From NCBI GenBank assembly GCA_021818505.1, contig JAKADX010000024.1, positions 1 through 58,937 of the forward strand: DNA of 58,937 nt, in the 5' to 3' direction. This document shows, one piece after another, positions 35,278 to 44,881 of the stretch (positions within the stretch are counted from its first letter, which is position 1; each line of letters begins with the position of its first letter). The DNA is from Pseudomonadota bacterium. Its GTDB lineage: Bacteria; Pseudomonadota; Alphaproteobacteria; Acetobacterales; Acetobacteraceae. Below the pieces are notes generated by a model. The model was not told the DNA's origin. It made no database searches and was given only the letters and a program-made list of their open reading frames with translations. The translations under genes and the position numbers were made by a program.

Positions 35278-36370
35278 GCGTGCGTGCTTCCGCCATGAAC
35301 GCCGCCAGCGCGTCGGCGACCAGCGCGCATTCCTCCGCATTGCCGACGGTGATGCGCAGGCAGTGCGGCAGGTCGTACGCCGCCATGCCGCGCACGATGA
35401 TGCCGCGCGCGCGCAGCCACGCATTCGCCGCCTCGGCGCGCGCGACGGTGTCGAAGTCGGCGAGTAGGAAGTTGCCCTCGCTGGGCCAGACCTTGATGCC
35501 CGCGTCGGTCAGCGCGGCGCCGAGGCGCGCGCGCCATTCGGCGTTGTGCGCGCGCGAGCGTTCCACCCACCCGGGTTCGGCGAGTGCCGCGACCGCGGCT
35601 GCCTGGGCGGCGATGTTGACGTTGAACACGCCGCGGACGCGGTTCAGCACATCAACCACGCCCGCCGGCGCATAGGCCCAGCCGACGCGCATCCCGCCCA
35701 GGCCGAACACCTTGCTGAACGTGCGCAGCATCACCGTGTTGTCGCCGGCATCGACCAGCGCGATGCCCGGCTCGTAGTCGGCGCGCTCGACATATTCGGC
35801 GTAGGCGGCATCCAGCACCAGCAGCACGTCGGACGGCAGCGCGCGCCGCAGCCGCTCGACCTCGGCGCGTGGCAGCAGGCTGCCGGTGGGGTTGTTGGGG
35901 TTGGCGAGAAACACCAGCCGCGTCGCCGCCGACACCGCGCCGAGCATCGCATCGACGTCCGCCGTCAGGTTGCGCTCCGGCGTCTTGAGCACGCGGCTGC
36001 CGGCATAGGTGCCGGCGATCTGATACATGGTGAAGCCGTGCATCGACATGACGATCTCGGTGCCCGGCCCGCCATAGATGTGGCAGAGATGCTGGATCAG
36101 TTCGTCCGAGCCGGTGCCGCAGACGATGCGCTCGGGATCGAGGCCGAACCGCCGGCCGATCGCCCGCCGCAATTCCGTCGAGCCGCCGTCGGGATAGCGA
36201 TGAAGCTCCTGTGCGACGCGGGCGAAGGCTTCGGCGGCACCGGGCGGCACGCCGAACGCGCCCTCGTTGGACGACAGCTTGATGACGCGGTTGACGCCGG
36301 GCAGCTTCGACTCGCCGCCGACATAGGCGGCGATGCGCAGCACCTCGGGGCGGGGCGCGGGGCCGGTCAT
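35270..36370 (-). CDS. hisC: Histidinol-phosphate/aromatic aminotransferase
   Basis: This 366-residue PLP-dependent fold-type I aminotransferase has [33 protein letters not shown], the Lys-containing [16 protein letters not shown] and [15 protein letters not shown]. HisC-type enzymes often transaminate aromatic keto acids as well as imidazole acetol phosphate. The context with chorismate mutase and prephenate dehydrogenase points to tyrosine/phenylalanine. ATG 36370 overlaps the chorismate mutase stop by 4 bases (ATGA). Confidence 0.92.
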   Translation of the reverse strand: MTGPAPRPEVLRIAAYVGGESKLPGVNRVIKLSSNEGAFGVPPGAAEAFARVAQELHRYPDGGSTELRRAIGRRFGLDPERIVCGTGSDELIQHLCHIYGGPGTEIVMSMHGFTMYQIAGTYAGSRVLKTPERNLTADVDAMLGAVSAATRLVFLANPNNPTGSLLPRAEVERLRRALPSDVLLVLDAAYAEYVERADYEPGIALVDAGDNTVMLRTFSKVFGLGGMRVGWAYAPAGVVDVLNRVRGVFNVNIAAQAAAVAALAEPGWVERSRAHNAEWRARLGAALTDAGIKVWPSEGNFLLADFDTVARAEAANAWLRARGIIVRGMAAYDLPHCLRITVGNAEECALVADALAAFMAEARTHG

Positions 36371-37245
36371 GGCGCGTCGTTCTCCACCGGGACGGCATAG
36401 GCGCCGAGCACTAGCGGCTGCGCCGTCGTCACCGCCAACGCCGCCAGCCGCGCGTCGTCCTCGGTCACGTAGCCGTCCACCTCGATCAGGCCCTGCGCGA
36501 TCCGGGCTGCCGGGTCGCGGCGCAGGATCATCGCGGCGGGCGTCAGGCGGGCCGCGGCGCAGGCGGCGGACAGGCGTGCCCGGCTCATCTCCGCCGGCAG
36601 GTCGAAGCCGAGCAGGGTGCGGTCGCGGCCGGACGGGTCGGGGGCGGCGGCGGCGACCACCAGCGCCTGCACCTGCGGCGCGCCGTCTGTCCGTGGCGCC
36701 CAGAACGGCAGCCGGGCGACGACATACATGCGCGGCTCGTCCTGGTGCAGCAGCGTCGTCCACCAGGCGGCGGCCGCCGGCTCTTCCTCCTGCGGCAGCG
36801 GCAGCACGGCGGCGGTGGCGGAGCCGGCGCTGACCTCGGCGATGGCACGGGCCGGGCTGGTATGCGCGTGCAGCGGCGTCAGCGCGCCGAAATGCTCCCG
36901 CGCGCAGGCCAGGAAGCCGGCGGCGGGCGCCGGTTCGCAGACCGCGATGACCAGGCTGCCCTGCATGGCGGTGGTGGCGGCGAACAGTTCGCGCCACAGC
37001 CTCGGCAGCACGCGGCGGGGCAGGGCGCCCGTGTGGCGGGCGAGCAGGCGGCGGATGATCTCGGCCTCGCGCCCGGGGCGGAACGCCACCTTGCCGCGCG
37101 CGACCAGGCGCGCGACCTCGCCGACCACCTCTGCGCGCCGCATCAGCAGGTCATGGATGGCATCGTCCACGCGGTCGAGCTGGGCGCGCAGGTCGGTGAG
37201 ACTGGGCGCGGGCGGTGCGTCGGCGATCGGTTCGGTGCTGGACAT
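36367..37245 (-). CDS. Chorismate mutase with degenerate prephenate dehydratase-like tail
   Basis: This 292-residue protein has an AroQ chorismate mutase domain (about 15-95: [21 protein letters not shown], with conserved Arg/Lys residues). The remaining 195 residues look like a decayed P-protein. A PDT-like segment ([23 protein letters not shown], then [12 protein letters not shown]) lacks the TRF catalytic triad motif, having DEPRMYVV instead. An ACT-like end keeps [15 protein letters not shown] and VLGAYAVPV. The mutase is likely active and the dehydratase inactive. It is first in the operon with hisC and tyrC and divergent from a small hypothetical gene. Confidence 0.8.
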   Translation of the reverse strand: MSSTEPIADAPPAPSLTDLRAQLDRVDDAIHDLLMRRAEVVGEVARLVARGKVAFRPGREAEIIRRLLARHTGALPRRVLPRLWRELFAATTAMQGSLVIAVCEPAPAAGFLACAREHFGALTPLHAHTSPARAIAEVSAGSATAAVLPLPQEEEPAAAAWWTTLLHQDEPRMYVVARLPFWAPRTDGAPQVQALVVAAAAPDPSGRDRTLLGFDLPAEMSRARLSAACAAARLTPAAMILRRDPAARIAQGLIEVDGYVTEDDARLAALAVTTAQPLVLGAYAVPVENDAP

Positions 37246-37409
37246 GGCTCGCGGGACGGCGGAAGCGGGCTGGATAGCGGAACCCGGCCGGCGTGCCTAG
37301 CACGGCGCGGCGCGCCGGCGGATTGCGCGCAGCGATCGTGCCACCAGGGTCACTCCCGGCGGAAGATTCCGCTTGCCCAGGGTGGAGCGGGTGTGTTCTT
37401 GTTATGTTC

Positions 37410-37988
37410 ATGACCGCTCCCGTCCCAGCCGCCCCGGCCGAGCGTTTCGCCCTCGTCATCGACGGGCTGTGCCGGGCTGTGGCGGAGGCGGGCGGGCGGC
37501 GACTGCTCGCCGGGCCGCTCGTCATCCTGATCTGGCAGCGCCTGCGCCGCCTCGCTGACCGTATCACCGCGCTGGCCGCGCGCATCACGGCCGGACGGCA
37601 CCGGCGCGTCCACTCCCGCCGCCGCCCGCGCCCGGCGTCGCGGCGGCCGGCGCAGCGCAGGCTGCCGCACGGCCCTGCCTGGCTGCTGCCGCTGGTGCCG
37701 CAGGCGGGCGCCCATGCATCGCAGGTGCAGCACCTGCTCGCGGACCCCGAGTTTGCCCGCCTTGTCGATGCGGCACCGCAGATGCGCCGCCTGCTGCGCC
37801 CGCTCTGCCGGATGCTGGGGGTCCGTCTGCCCCCGCCGCCTCGCGATCCCGAGCCGCCTTCCACCGTCGCCGGCGCGGCGCCCCCGCCGCCCGTTGCCTC
37901 CGCGCCCCGGCCGCCGCCGGCCAATCCGGCGCCACCGGCCGATCCGTCCGATGTTCCTGGCGCCCGGCCGCCGAAGCGGCCGCCCTGA
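37410..37988 (+). CDS. Hypothetical protein, Arg/Pro-rich C-terminus
   Basis: This 192-residue protein starts at ATG 37410 (ATG 37404 is also possible). The N-terminal 60 residues may be helical ([36 protein letters not shown]). A basic Arg-rich stretch, a second helical section (about 100-135) and a proline/alanine-rich tail follow. There is no signal peptide or known domain. Convergence of amino-acid bias with high-GC random ORFs means it could be partly artefactual. However, it fills a 823-base gap between chorismate mutase and metX, and the opposite strand has no better candidate. Function unknown. Confidence 0.5.
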   Translation: MTAPVPAAPAERFALVIDGLCRAVAEAGGRRLLAGPLVILIWQRLRRLADRITALAARITAGRHRRVHSRRRPRPASRRPAQRRLPHGPAWLLPLVPQAGAHASQVQHLLADPEFARLVDAAPQMRRLLRPLCRMLGVRLPPPPRDPEPPSTVAGAAPPPPVASAPRPPPANPAPPADPSDVPGARPPKRPP

Positions 37989-38068
37989 GCGGGCGTGACG
38001 GCCGCGCCGTCGGGCGCGGAAGCACCGCCGTTGCAGGCGAAGGGACGGGGGGGCATATCAGCGCGGTC

Positions 38069-39220
38069 ATGGACCAGGCCGAACTTCCCGACATCACCCA
38101 CGCGCACGTCGCCTTCGACGACGGGCTGACGCTGGAGTGCGGGGTGGCGCTGCGCCGGCTGACGGTGGCCTATCGCACCTATGGCCGGCTCAACGCGGAC
38201 CGTTCCAACGCCATTCTGGTCTGCCATGCGCTGACCGGCGATCAGTACGTGGCCGAGACGCATCCGGTGACCGGCAAACCGGGCTGGTGGGAGATGGTGG
38301 TCGGGCCGGGCCTGCCGATCGACACCGAGCGGTTCTTCGTCATCTGCGCCAATGTGCTGGGCGGCTGCATGGGTTCGACCGGGCCGCGCTCCCCGCGCGA
38401 TGACACCGACCGGCCGGACGCGGCGCGCTGGGGCACCGATTTCCCGCCGGTGACGATCCGCGACATGGTGCGCGCGCAGAAGCGGCTGGTCGACCATCTC
38501 GGCATTGCCCGCCTGTTCGCCGTCATCGGCGGGTCGATGGGCGGGATGCAGGTGCTGGAATGGGCGGCGAGCTACCCCGAGGCTGTGTTCGCCGCCATCC
38601 CGATCGCCACCGCCGCCAACCACTCCGCGCAGAACATCGCCTTCAACGAAGTCGGACGGCAGGCGATCTTCGCCGATCCCGACTGGCTCGGCGGCCAGTA
38701 CTGGGCGCATGGCCGCGTGCCGGCGCGGGGGCTGGCGGTCGCGCGCATGGTGGCGCACATCACCTATCTCTCCGAGCAGGCATTGACGCGCAAGTTCGGC
38801 CGCCGCCTGCGCGGCGCGCAGCAGGCCGCGCTGTTCGACGACACGTTCGAGGTGGAGAGCTATCTCCGCCACCAGGGCAGCAGCTTCGTGCGCCGCTTCG
38901 ACGCCGCGAGCTATCTGACGATCACGCGCGCTACCGACTACTTCGATCTTGCCGCTGACCACGGCGGTGATCTGTCCGCACCGTTCCGCGGCACGCGGAC
39001 GCGGTTCTGCATCATCAGTTTCTCCAGCGACTGGCTCTATCCGACCGAGGAGAGCCGCGTCATCGCGCGCGCGCTCAACCGCGTCGCGGCCAATGTCAGC
39101 TTCGTCGAGATCGCCTCGGACAAGGGGCACGATGCGTTCCTGCTCGATGAGCCGGACTTCCACCGCACGCTGGCGGGATTCCTCGCCGGCTGCGCCGAGC
39201 ACGCGGGGCTGCCGGCATGA
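38069..39220 (+). CDS. metX: Homoserine O-acyltransferase
   Basis: This 383-residue alpha/beta-hydrolase-fold enzyme acylates homoserine for methionine synthesis. The catalytic triad is Ser156 ([12 protein letters not shown]), Asp321 (SSDWLYPT) and His354 (DKGHDAF). The start ATG at 38069 has GGGGGG nearby upstream. MetX proteins use acetyl- or succinyl-CoA, and sequence inspection alone does not settle which. It overlaps metW by 4 bases (ATGA), the usual metXW pairing. Confidence 0.95.
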   Translation: MDQAELPDITHAHVAFDDGLTLECGVALRRLTVAYRTYGRLNADRSNAILVCHALTGDQYVAETHPVTGKPGWWEMVVGPGLPIDTERFFVICANVLGGCMGSTGPRSPRDDTDRPDAARWGTDFPPVTIRDMVRAQKRLVDHLGIARLFAVIGGSMGGMQVLEWAASYPEAVFAAIPIATAANHSAQNIAFNEVGRQAIFADPDWLGGQYWAHGRVPARGLAVARMVAHITYLSEQALTRKFGRRLRGAQQAALFDDTFEVESYLRHQGSSFVRRFDAASYLTITRATDYFDLAADHGGDLSAPFRGTRTRFCIISFSSDWLYPTEESRVIARALNRVAANVSFVEIASDKGHDAFLLDEPDFHRTLAGFLAGCAEHAGLPA

Positions 39221-39864
39221 ACGTCGCGGTCGATCCGGTGCGCTATGTCGCCAAGAACATGCGGCTCGATCTGCGGCTGATCGCGGAGATGATCGCGCCC
39301 GGCTCGCGCGTTCTCGACATCGGCTGCGGCGACGGCGCGCTGATCGGGCACCTGTTCCGCACCCGCGGCTGCGATGCGCGCGGCATCGAGATCGACATGG
39401 CGGAAGTCACGCACGCCGTCGCGCACGGCCTGCCGGTGATGCACGGCGATGCCGACGCCGACCTGGCTCAGTATCCCGATGCCGCCTTCGACTATGTAGT
39501 GCTGTCGCGCACCTTGCAGGCAGTCGGCCGACCGCGCGAGGTGCTGCGGCAAATGCTGCGCATCGGCGAGCGCGCGATCGTCAGCTTCCCCAATTTCGGG
39601 CACTGGCTGGTGCGCTGGCAGTTGCTGTGGTCGGGACGGATGCCGATGACCTCGGTGTGGGATCGCCCCTGGCACGAGACGCCGAACATTCATCCCTGCA
39701 CGATCCGCGACTTCTTCGCGCTCTGCGCCGAGGAAGGCTACGCCGTCGAACGCTGGCTCGCCGTCGATGACGCGGGGCAGCGCGCGCCGTGGCGGCGCTT
39801 CGTGGGTCTGGCCAACCTGTTCGGCGAGCAGGCGCTGTTCCAACTCCGCAAGGCCGGCACATGA
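39217..39864 (+). CDS. metW: Methionine biosynthesis protein MetW
   Basis: This 215-residue SAM-methyltransferase-fold protein has [15 protein letters not shown], then GIEIDMAEV and [12 protein letters not shown]. MetW partners MetX and is needed for its full acyltransferase activity in several proteobacteria. It starts inside the metX stop and overlaps the next gene by 4 bases (ATGA). Confidence 0.95.
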   Translation: MNVAVDPVRYVAKNMRLDLRLIAEMIAPGSRVLDIGCGDGALIGHLFRTRGCDARGIEIDMAEVTHAVAHGLPVMHGDADADLAQYPDAAFDYVVLSRTLQAVGRPREVLRQMLRIGERAIVSFPNFGHWLVRWQLLWSGRMPMTSVWDRPWHETPNIHPCTIRDFFALCAEEGYAVERWLAVDDAGQRAPWRRFVGLANLFGEQALFQLRKAGT

Positions 39865-40667
39865 GCAAACCCGCACCGCATCTGCTGTTCACGCGTGAAG
39901 GACCGCTCGCGATCCTGACGCTCAACCGGCCGGAAGCGCGCAACGCGATGTCGGAGGCGATGCGCGAGGGGCTGACCGAGGCCACGCGCCTCTGCGAGAC
40001 CGATGCGTCGGTGCGCGCCGTGCTGATCCGCGCGGAGGGCGAGACCTTCATGGCCGGCGGCGACGTGAAGAACTTTCATGCCGGCATGGCGGAGGACCAG
40101 GCCGCCTACGCGGCGCGGTTCGAGCCGCGCATCATCGCGGTGCACCAGTTCCTCTACCAGCTTCGCCGGATGCCCAAGCCGGTGCTGGTGGCCGCACAGG
40201 GCGGGGTCGCCGGCATCGGCATGAGCCTGCTGATGGCCGCCGATCTGGCGATCGCCTCCGATGATGCGTTCTTCACCCTCGCCTATCGCCATATCGGCCT
40301 CTCGGCCGACGGCTGCGCGACCTATCTGCTGCCGCGCATCGTCGGCGAGCGGCGCGCGCTGGAAATCGCGCTGCTCGGCAACCGCTTTCCCGCCGCCGAG
40401 GCAAAGGCGATGGGGCTGGTCAACTGGGTGGTGCCGCGCGCCAATCTTGAAGTGGAGGCACGGAGAATCGCGATGGACCTCGCCCAAGGCCCGACCGTCG
40501 CTCTCGCGCAGGCCAAGCGGCTGCTGCGCAATTCCTGGGACGCAAGCTGGGACGAGCAGTCGCACCGCGAGGCGGAGGCGATGGCGGTCTGTGCCGCGAC
40601 CGCGGATCACCGCGAGGGTGTCGCGGCCTTCGTCGAGAAACGCGCGCCGCGCTTCAGCGGACGCTGA
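39861..40667 (+). CDS. Enoyl-CoA hydratase/isomerase family protein
   Basis: This 268-residue crotonase-fold protein has LAILTLNRPEARNAM near the N-terminus, the oxyanion-hole segments FMAGGDVKNFHAG and AAQGGVAGIGMSLLMAADLAIAS, and the C-terminal EAMAVCAATADHREGVAAF. It acts on an acyl-CoA. Of the two hydratase glutamates, the region DLAIASDDAFFTLAYRHIGLS does not clearly contain the second, so isomerase or other crotonase chemistry is possible. It is coupled to metW by ATGA and ends overlapping the convergent YaiI gene by 14 bases. Confidence 0.88.
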   Translation: MSKPAPHLLFTREGPLAILTLNRPEARNAMSEAMREGLTEATRLCETDASVRAVLIRAEGETFMAGGDVKNFHAGMAEDQAAYAARFEPRIIAVHQFLYQLRRMPKPVLVAAQGGVAGIGMSLLMAADLAIASDDAFFTLAYRHIGLSADGCATYLLPRIVGERRALEIALLGNRFPAAEAKAMGLVNWVVPRANLEVEARRIAMDLAQGPTVALAQAKRLLRNSWDASWDEQSHREAEAMAVCAATADHREGVAAFVEKRAPRFSGR

Positions 40668-41124
40668 CCGCACGCCGCCGCGCCGCGGTCAGCGCCGAGT
40701 CGAGCGCGGAGAGGAAGCGCGAACGATCGGCCTTGCCCAGCGGCGCCGGCCCGCCGGTCGCCACTCCGATCTCGCGCAGATGCCGCGCCACTTCGCGCCC
40801 GGCCAGCGCATTGCCGATATTGTCCGCGGTCCACGCGCGTCCCATCGGCGACACGGCCGCCGCGCCGGCGGCAAGACAGCGCGCGGCCAGCGGGATGTCG
40901 CTGGTCACACAGACATCGGCGGCACCGATGCGTTCGGCGATCCAGTCATCCGCCACGTCCGCCCCCTCGGCCACCGTCACCATGGTGACGTCCGGCAGCC
41001 CTGGCGGGCGGATCGGGCGGGAGCCGTTGGAGACCACGAACACCGGAACCGCGAGCCGCTGCGCCACGCGGTAGCATTCCTCGCGCACCGGGCAGGCGTC
41101 GGCGTCGATGTAGAGGGCTGTCAT
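40654..41124 (-). CDS. YaiI/YqxD family protein (DUF188)
   Basis: This 156-residue protein starts with the family hallmark YIDADACPVREE (residues 5-16) and has VVSNGSRP, a VADDWIAERIGAADVCVTSDIPLA block and the C-terminal FLSALDSAL segment. The YaiI fold is PIN-like with acidic residues, and nuclease function has been proposed but is not settled. It is convergent with the enoyl-CoA hydratase gene (14-base overlap) and divergent from the ABC-F gene. Confidence 0.9.
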   Translation of the reverse strand: MTALYIDADACPVREECYRVAQRLAVPVFVVSNGSRPIRPPGLPDVTMVTVAEGADVADDWIAERIGAADVCVTSDIPLAARCLAAGAAAVSPMGRAWTADNIGNALAGREVARHLREIGVATGGPAPLGKADRSRFLSALDSALTAARRRAVSVR

Positions 41125-41162
41125 CGCGCGCCATCATAGCGGCAAACGCCGCCCGGCGTGAT

Positions 41163-42974
41163 ATGTCGCCCGCCATGTCGCCGCCCCTGCTGCTGCTCCA
41201 GGACATTCATCTGACTTTCGGCGCTGCGCCGCTGCTGGCCGGCGCAGGTTTGTCGGTGGGCGAGGGGGAGCGCATCTGCCTGGTCGGGCGCAACGGCAGC
41301 GGCAAATCCACGCTGCTGCGCGTCGCCGCCGGGCTGCTCGCGCCCGACGGCGGCAGCCGCTTCGCGCAGCCCGGCGCCACCATCCGCTACCTGCCGCAGG
41401 AGCCGGATTTTGCCGGGCACGCGACCACGCTCGCGTATGTCGAGGCCGGCTTCGAGACCGAGCCGGACCGGCACCGCGCCGCTTATCTGCTGGAACAACT
41501 CGGTCTGACCGGCGCGGAATCGCCCGAGACACTCTCCGGCGGCGAGGCGCGGCGCGCCGCCATCGCGCGCGTGCTGGCACCATCGCCCGACATCCTGCTG
41601 CTCGATGAGCCGACCAACCATCTCGATCTGCCCGGCATCGAATGGCTGGAGCGCGAACTCGCCGCCATGCGTTGCGGCCTCGTCGTCATCAGCCACGACC
41701 GCCGCCTGCTGGAGCGGCTGTCGCGCGTGACGGTGTGGCTCGACCGCGGCATCACGCGCACGCTGGACCGTGGCTTCGCGGCGTTCGAGGCGTGGCGCGA
41801 CGAGGTGCTGGCGCAGGAGGAAGCCGAGCGCCACAAGCTCGGCCGCAAGATCGCCATGGACGAGGACTGGCTGCGCTACGGCGTCACCGCCCGGCGCAAG
41901 CGCAACCAGAAGCGGCTCGCCGACTTGCACGCGCTGCGCCGCAAGCGCCGCGAGCACCGTGCCGCCCAGGGCAATGCGCGGATGGAAGCGACGCAGGCCG
42001 AACTGTCGGGCCGGCTGGTGATCGTCGCCGAGGGCGTCGGAAAATCCTATGGCGGGCGGCCGATCGTGCGTGATCTCTCCACCCGCATCCTGCGCGGTGA
42101 TCGCGTCGGTATCGTGGGTGGCAACGGCGCCGGCAAGACGACGTTGCTCAATCTGCTGACCGGCAAACTCGCGCCCGATGCGGGCGAGGTGCGGCTGGGC
42201 GCGGGGCTTGCGCCCGTCGTGCTGGACCAGCGTCGCGAATCGCTCGATCCGGGGCAGACGCTGCGTGAGGCGTTGACCGGCGGGGCGGGGGACAGCGTGA
42301 CCATCGGCGGGCGCACGCGGCACGTCATTGGCGCGATGAAGGATTTCCTGTTTGCCCCCGAGCAGGCCAACACGCCGGTCGGCGTGCTGTCGGGCGGTGA
42401 GCGCGGGCGGCTGACGCTGGCGCGCGCCTTCGCCCGCCCGTCCAACCTGCTGGTGCTGGACGAGCCAACCAACGATCTGGATCTGGAGACTCTCGACCTG
42501 TTGCAGGAGCTGCTGGCGGATTATGCCGGCACGGTACTGCTGGTCAGCCACGACCGCGACTTCCTCGACCGTGTCGCGACCTCGGTGATCGCGGCGGAGG
42601 GGGATGGGCGCTGGGTCGAGTATGCCGGCGGCTATTCCGACATGCTGGCACAGCGCCGACCTTTATCCGAGCCGCAGGCTGCACCGAAGCCGCGCGTGGC
42701 GGCGCCCGCGGTGCCGGCGCGTGCCGCCGAACGCCCGGCACGGATGACCTTCAAGGATCGCCACACGCTCGATGCCTTGCCCGGGCGGATCGCCGCGTTG
42801 CAGGCCGAGGTCGCGCGGCTCGGCTCCGAACTCGCCGACCCCGATCTGTATGCGCGGAACCCGGCCCGCTTCGCCGCCGCCGGCGCGGCGCTGACGGCAG
42901 CGCAGGAAAGCCTCGCCGCGGCCGAGGAACAGTGGCTGACGCTGGAGATGCTGCGCGAGGAACTCGGCGGCTGA
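41163..42974 (+). CDS. uup: ABC-F family ATPase, Uup-like
   Basis: This 603-residue soluble protein has two ABC domains. The first has VGRNGSGKSTLL and LSGGEARRAAIAR with LDEPTNHLDLPG. The second has VGGNGAGKTTLL and LSGGERGRLTLAR with LDEPTNDLDLET. A linker of about 80 residues, and a C-terminal coiled-coil of about 70 residues (ALPGRIAALQAEVARLGSEL) that is typical of Uup, complete it. Such proteins act at the ribosome or on DNA-branch intermediates rather than in transport. The start is ATG 41163 or 41175. No Shine-Dalgarno is visible, and the gap from the divergent YaiI gene is only 38 bases. Confidence 0.9.
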   Translation: MSPAMSPPLLLLQDIHLTFGAAPLLAGAGLSVGEGERICLVGRNGSGKSTLLRVAAGLLAPDGGSRFAQPGATIRYLPQEPDFAGHATTLAYVEAGFETEPDRHRAAYLLEQLGLTGAESPETLSGGEARRAAIARVLAPSPDILLLDEPTNHLDLPGIEWLERELAAMRCGLVVISHDRRLLERLSRVTVWLDRGITRTLDRGFAAFEAWRDEVLAQEEAERHKLGRKIAMDEDWLRYGVTARRKRNQKRLADLHALRRKRREHRAAQGNARMEATQAELSGRLVIVAEGVGKSYGGRPIVRDLSTRILRGDRVGIVGGNGAGKTTLLNLLTGKLAPDAGEVRLGAGLAPVVLDQRRESLDPGQTLREALTGGAGDSVTIGGRTRHVIGAMKDFLFAPEQANTPVGVLSGGERGRLTLARAFARPSNLLVLDEPTNDLDLETLDLLQELLADYAGTVLLVSHDRDFLDRVATSVIAAEGDGRWVEYAGGYSDMLAQRRPLSEPQAAPKPRVAAPAVPARAAERPARMTFKDRHTLDALPGRIAALQAEVARLGSELADPDLYARNPARFAAAGAALTAAQESLAAAEEQWLTLEMLREELGG

Positions 42975-42994
42975 CCATTCATCCTCGCTTCACC

Positions 42995-43013
42995 GCGCAG
43001 CGTCACGCTGCGC
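42995..43013. repeat. Perfect hairpin directly before the Hint-domain gene
   Basis: GCGCAGCG-TCA-CGCTGCGC is a perfect 8-base-pair stem with a 3-base loop. It ends 4 bases before the ATG at 43018 and lies 20 bases after the ABC-F stop. It has no T-tail, so a terminator role is not obvious. It would occupy the place where a ribosome binding site is expected, and none is otherwise visible. Confidence 0.6.
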
Positions 43014-43017
43014 CGCG

Positions 43018-44277
43018 ATGGCAAGTGAAGTTTTCACCGGCACGGTGTTCCAGCCCGGCTTCTGGGCCAGCGGTGGCATCGACGATCTCGGCCAGTATGT
43101 CGGGGGCACTGCGGGGACGACCGCCGCGACGCTGACCGGCGTGCTGAACAGGGTGGGCGACTCCGCGACCGCGGTGATCGCCGGGCAGACAGTGACGCTG
43201 CGTGCCTATTCCGACCTCGCTGACGGCGTGCTGTTTACCACGCCCGACTTCGGCACGTTTTACGCCTTCCTCGACATGCCGTTCGCCGCCGGTCAATCCT
43301 ATCCGCTCAGCTACACGGTCGCCGGACAATCGGAACTGGCCTGCTTCCTCGCCGGCACGCGCATCGCCACCGTGCGCGGCGAGGTTGCCGTGGAGCGGCT
43401 GCGCCCGGGCGTGCTGCTGCGGGTGCGCCAACGCGGCGTGGCAGCGGTGCGCTGGGTCGGGCGGCAGCGCATCGCGCCGGCGGGGCCGCGCGTCTGGCCG
43501 GTGCGCATTGCCGCGCACGCCTTCGCGCCGGGTCGCCCGCGGCGCGATCTGCTGATCTCCCCGGATCATGGCGTTTTCGCCGGTGGCGGGCTGATCCCGG
43601 CGCGCGACCTCGTGAACGGAGCAACCATCACGCGCGCGGCGATGACCTCGGTTGAATACTGGCATGTGGAACTGGCGGCGCACGACCTGATATTCGCCGA
43701 GGGGCTGGCAGCCGAGAGCTACCTCGACACTGGCAACCGCGCCGCCTTCGCCCAACGGGGCGCATCCCACCGTCCCCGAAGCTGGGCACGCGGCGGCTGC
43801 GCCCCGCTGCTGCTCGCGCGGGCCGCGCAAGTGCCGGTGCGCCGCGCGCTACTGGCCCGCGCCGCCGCGCTCGGCCACCGGCTGACCGACGACCCCGACC
43901 TGACGCTGCGCGCCGGGGCACGGACACTCCCCGCCGAGCGCGACGGCGCCGTCTGGCGCGCCAGTGTGCCGCCCGGGGTCGCGTGCGTGTTGCTGTGCAG
44001 CCGAACAGCCGTCCCGGCGGAGAGCGTGGCCGGCAGCGACGATCCGCGCCGGCTGGGTATCGCGGTGACGGGGCTGCGGCTGGATGGCGCCGAGATCGGT
44101 CCCTTCGACCCACGCCGCGCCGCCGGTTGGCACCGACCTGAACCGGGACTGCGCTGGACGGACGGGGCGGCCGAGTTGCGGTGCGGCACGGGGGCCGGAC
44201 GGGTGCGGCGGCTGGAAATCGCCATCGCGCCGCTGCTGCGTTACCGGATGCCCGTTACACCGATCACGGGCGCTTGA
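43018..44277 (+). CDS. Hint-domain protein (hedgehog/intein-type)
   Basis: This 419-residue protein has an N-terminal glycine/threonine-rich region (1-100). A Hint domain follows from Cys109 (ACFLAGTRIATVRGEVAVE), with RVWPVRIAAHAF, LLISPDHGVFAGGGLIPARDL and HDLIFAEGLAAESYLDTGNRAAF. A C-terminal region of about 170 residues ends the protein. The Hint fold normally self-cleaves at the Cys, but the C-terminal Asn of inteins is not evident, so protein splicing is unlikely. These proteins are frequent in Rhodobacterales and Acetobacteraceae and of unknown function. There is no classical signal peptide. The start is ATG 43018, with no visible Shine-Dalgarno. Confidence 0.83.
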   Translation: MASEVFTGTVFQPGFWASGGIDDLGQYVGGTAGTTAATLTGVLNRVGDSATAVIAGQTVTLRAYSDLADGVLFTTPDFGTFYAFLDMPFAAGQSYPLSYTVAGQSELACFLAGTRIATVRGEVAVERLRPGVLLRVRQRGVAAVRWVGRQRIAPAGPRVWPVRIAAHAFAPGRPRRDLLISPDHGVFAGGGLIPARDLVNGATITRAAMTSVEYWHVELAAHDLIFAEGLAAESYLDTGNRAAFAQRGASHRPRSWARGGCAPLLLARAAQVPVRRALLARAAALGHRLTDDPDLTLRAGARTLPAERDGAVWRASVPPGVACVLLCSRTAVPAESVAGSDDPRRLGIAVTGLRLDGAEIGPFDPRRAAGWHRPEPGLRWTDGAAELRCGTGAGRVRRLEIAIAPLLRYRMPVTPITGA

Positions 44278-44418
44278 GCACGCTGGACGCGGAGCCAGCC
44301 ATTAGCGCAAACTAACTTTCATTGACCGGCCGTAATCCCGGCGACCTCTCGATGACCGGCATCGGCCGGCCGCGCAGGCGGGACAGGCGGCCGCTCGGCT
44401 GATCCGACTGGGCCGCTC

Positions 44419-44436
44419 CTCCCGCCGCAACGGGAG
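44419..44436 (+). promoter_or_regulatory. Stem-loop overlapping the CBS-gene ribosome binding site
   Basis: CTCCCG-CCGCAA-CGGGAG forms a perfect 6-base-pair stem. Its 3' arm is the Shine-Dalgarno (GGGAG) of the CBS-domain gene, whose ATG is at 44444. Folding would hide the ribosome binding site, so translation could be conditional. The remaining intergenic DNA (44278-44418) has a GGCCGGCCG-type repeat but nothing else I recognise. Confidence 0.5.
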
Positions 44437-44443
44437 ATGTGCC

Positions 44444-44881
44444 ATGACCACCATCGCAGCGATCCTCAAGCATAAGGGCTACGACGTCGCATCGGTGCGG
44501 CCCGACGTCACGATTGCCGACGTCGCCCGGCTGCTGACCGGCCGGCGCATCGGCGCCGTGGTGGTTCAGGATGCCGCCGAGCATCTGTTGGGCATTGTCA
44601 GCGAGCGTGACATCGTCCACGCGCTTGCCGCCAACGGTGCGACCGCGCTGGAGATGACCGCCGGCCAGTTAATGACACGTACGTTACAGACTGCCACGCC
44701 GGCAATGACGATCCCCGAGGCGATGACGGTGATGACGACCGGCCGCTTCCGCCACCTCCCGGTGGTCGAGCATGGCGCGCTGCTGGGCATCGTCAGCATC
44801 GGCGACATCGTCAAGGCGCGCATCATGGAGCAGGACCAGGAAGTGGACAGCCTGCGCGCCTACGTCGCCGGCGCCGCCTGA
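44444..44881 (+). CDS. CBS-domain protein (tandem CBS pair)
   Basis: This 145-residue cytoplasmic protein consists of two CBS motifs (about 10-65 and 75-130) with GAVVVQDAAEHLLGIVSERDIVH and FRHLPVVEHGALLGIVSIGDIVK. CBS pairs (Bateman modules) bind adenine nucleotides. A stand-alone two-CBS protein of this size is common in alphaproteobacteria and probably senses energy or redox state. The end overlaps the convergent ChaC-like gene by 22 bases. Confidence 0.93.
   Translation: MTTIAAILKHKGYDVASVRPDVTIADVARLLTGRRIGAVVVQDAAEHLLGIVSERDIVHALAANGATALEMTAGQLMTRTLQTATPAMTIPEAMTVMTTGRFRHLPVVEHGALLGIVSIGDIVKARIMEQDQEVDSLRAYVAGAA

Noticed and set aside
37989-38068. Possible SAM-II riboswitch upstream of metX
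   Set aside because: Rhizobial metX genes often carry one, but this 80-base leader shows none of the SAM-II conserved pseudoknot segments I could recognise.
37151-39202. A 683-codon minus-strand open frame opposite metX
   Set aside because: Antisense to metX and the upstream hypothetical gene, with low-complexity Gly/Arg/Ala composition.
41163-42974. Antibiotic-resistance ABC-F (target protection) protein
   Set aside because: The Uup-type C-terminal coiled-coil and the housekeeping context favour Uup, and nothing indicates a resistance-type interdomain linker.
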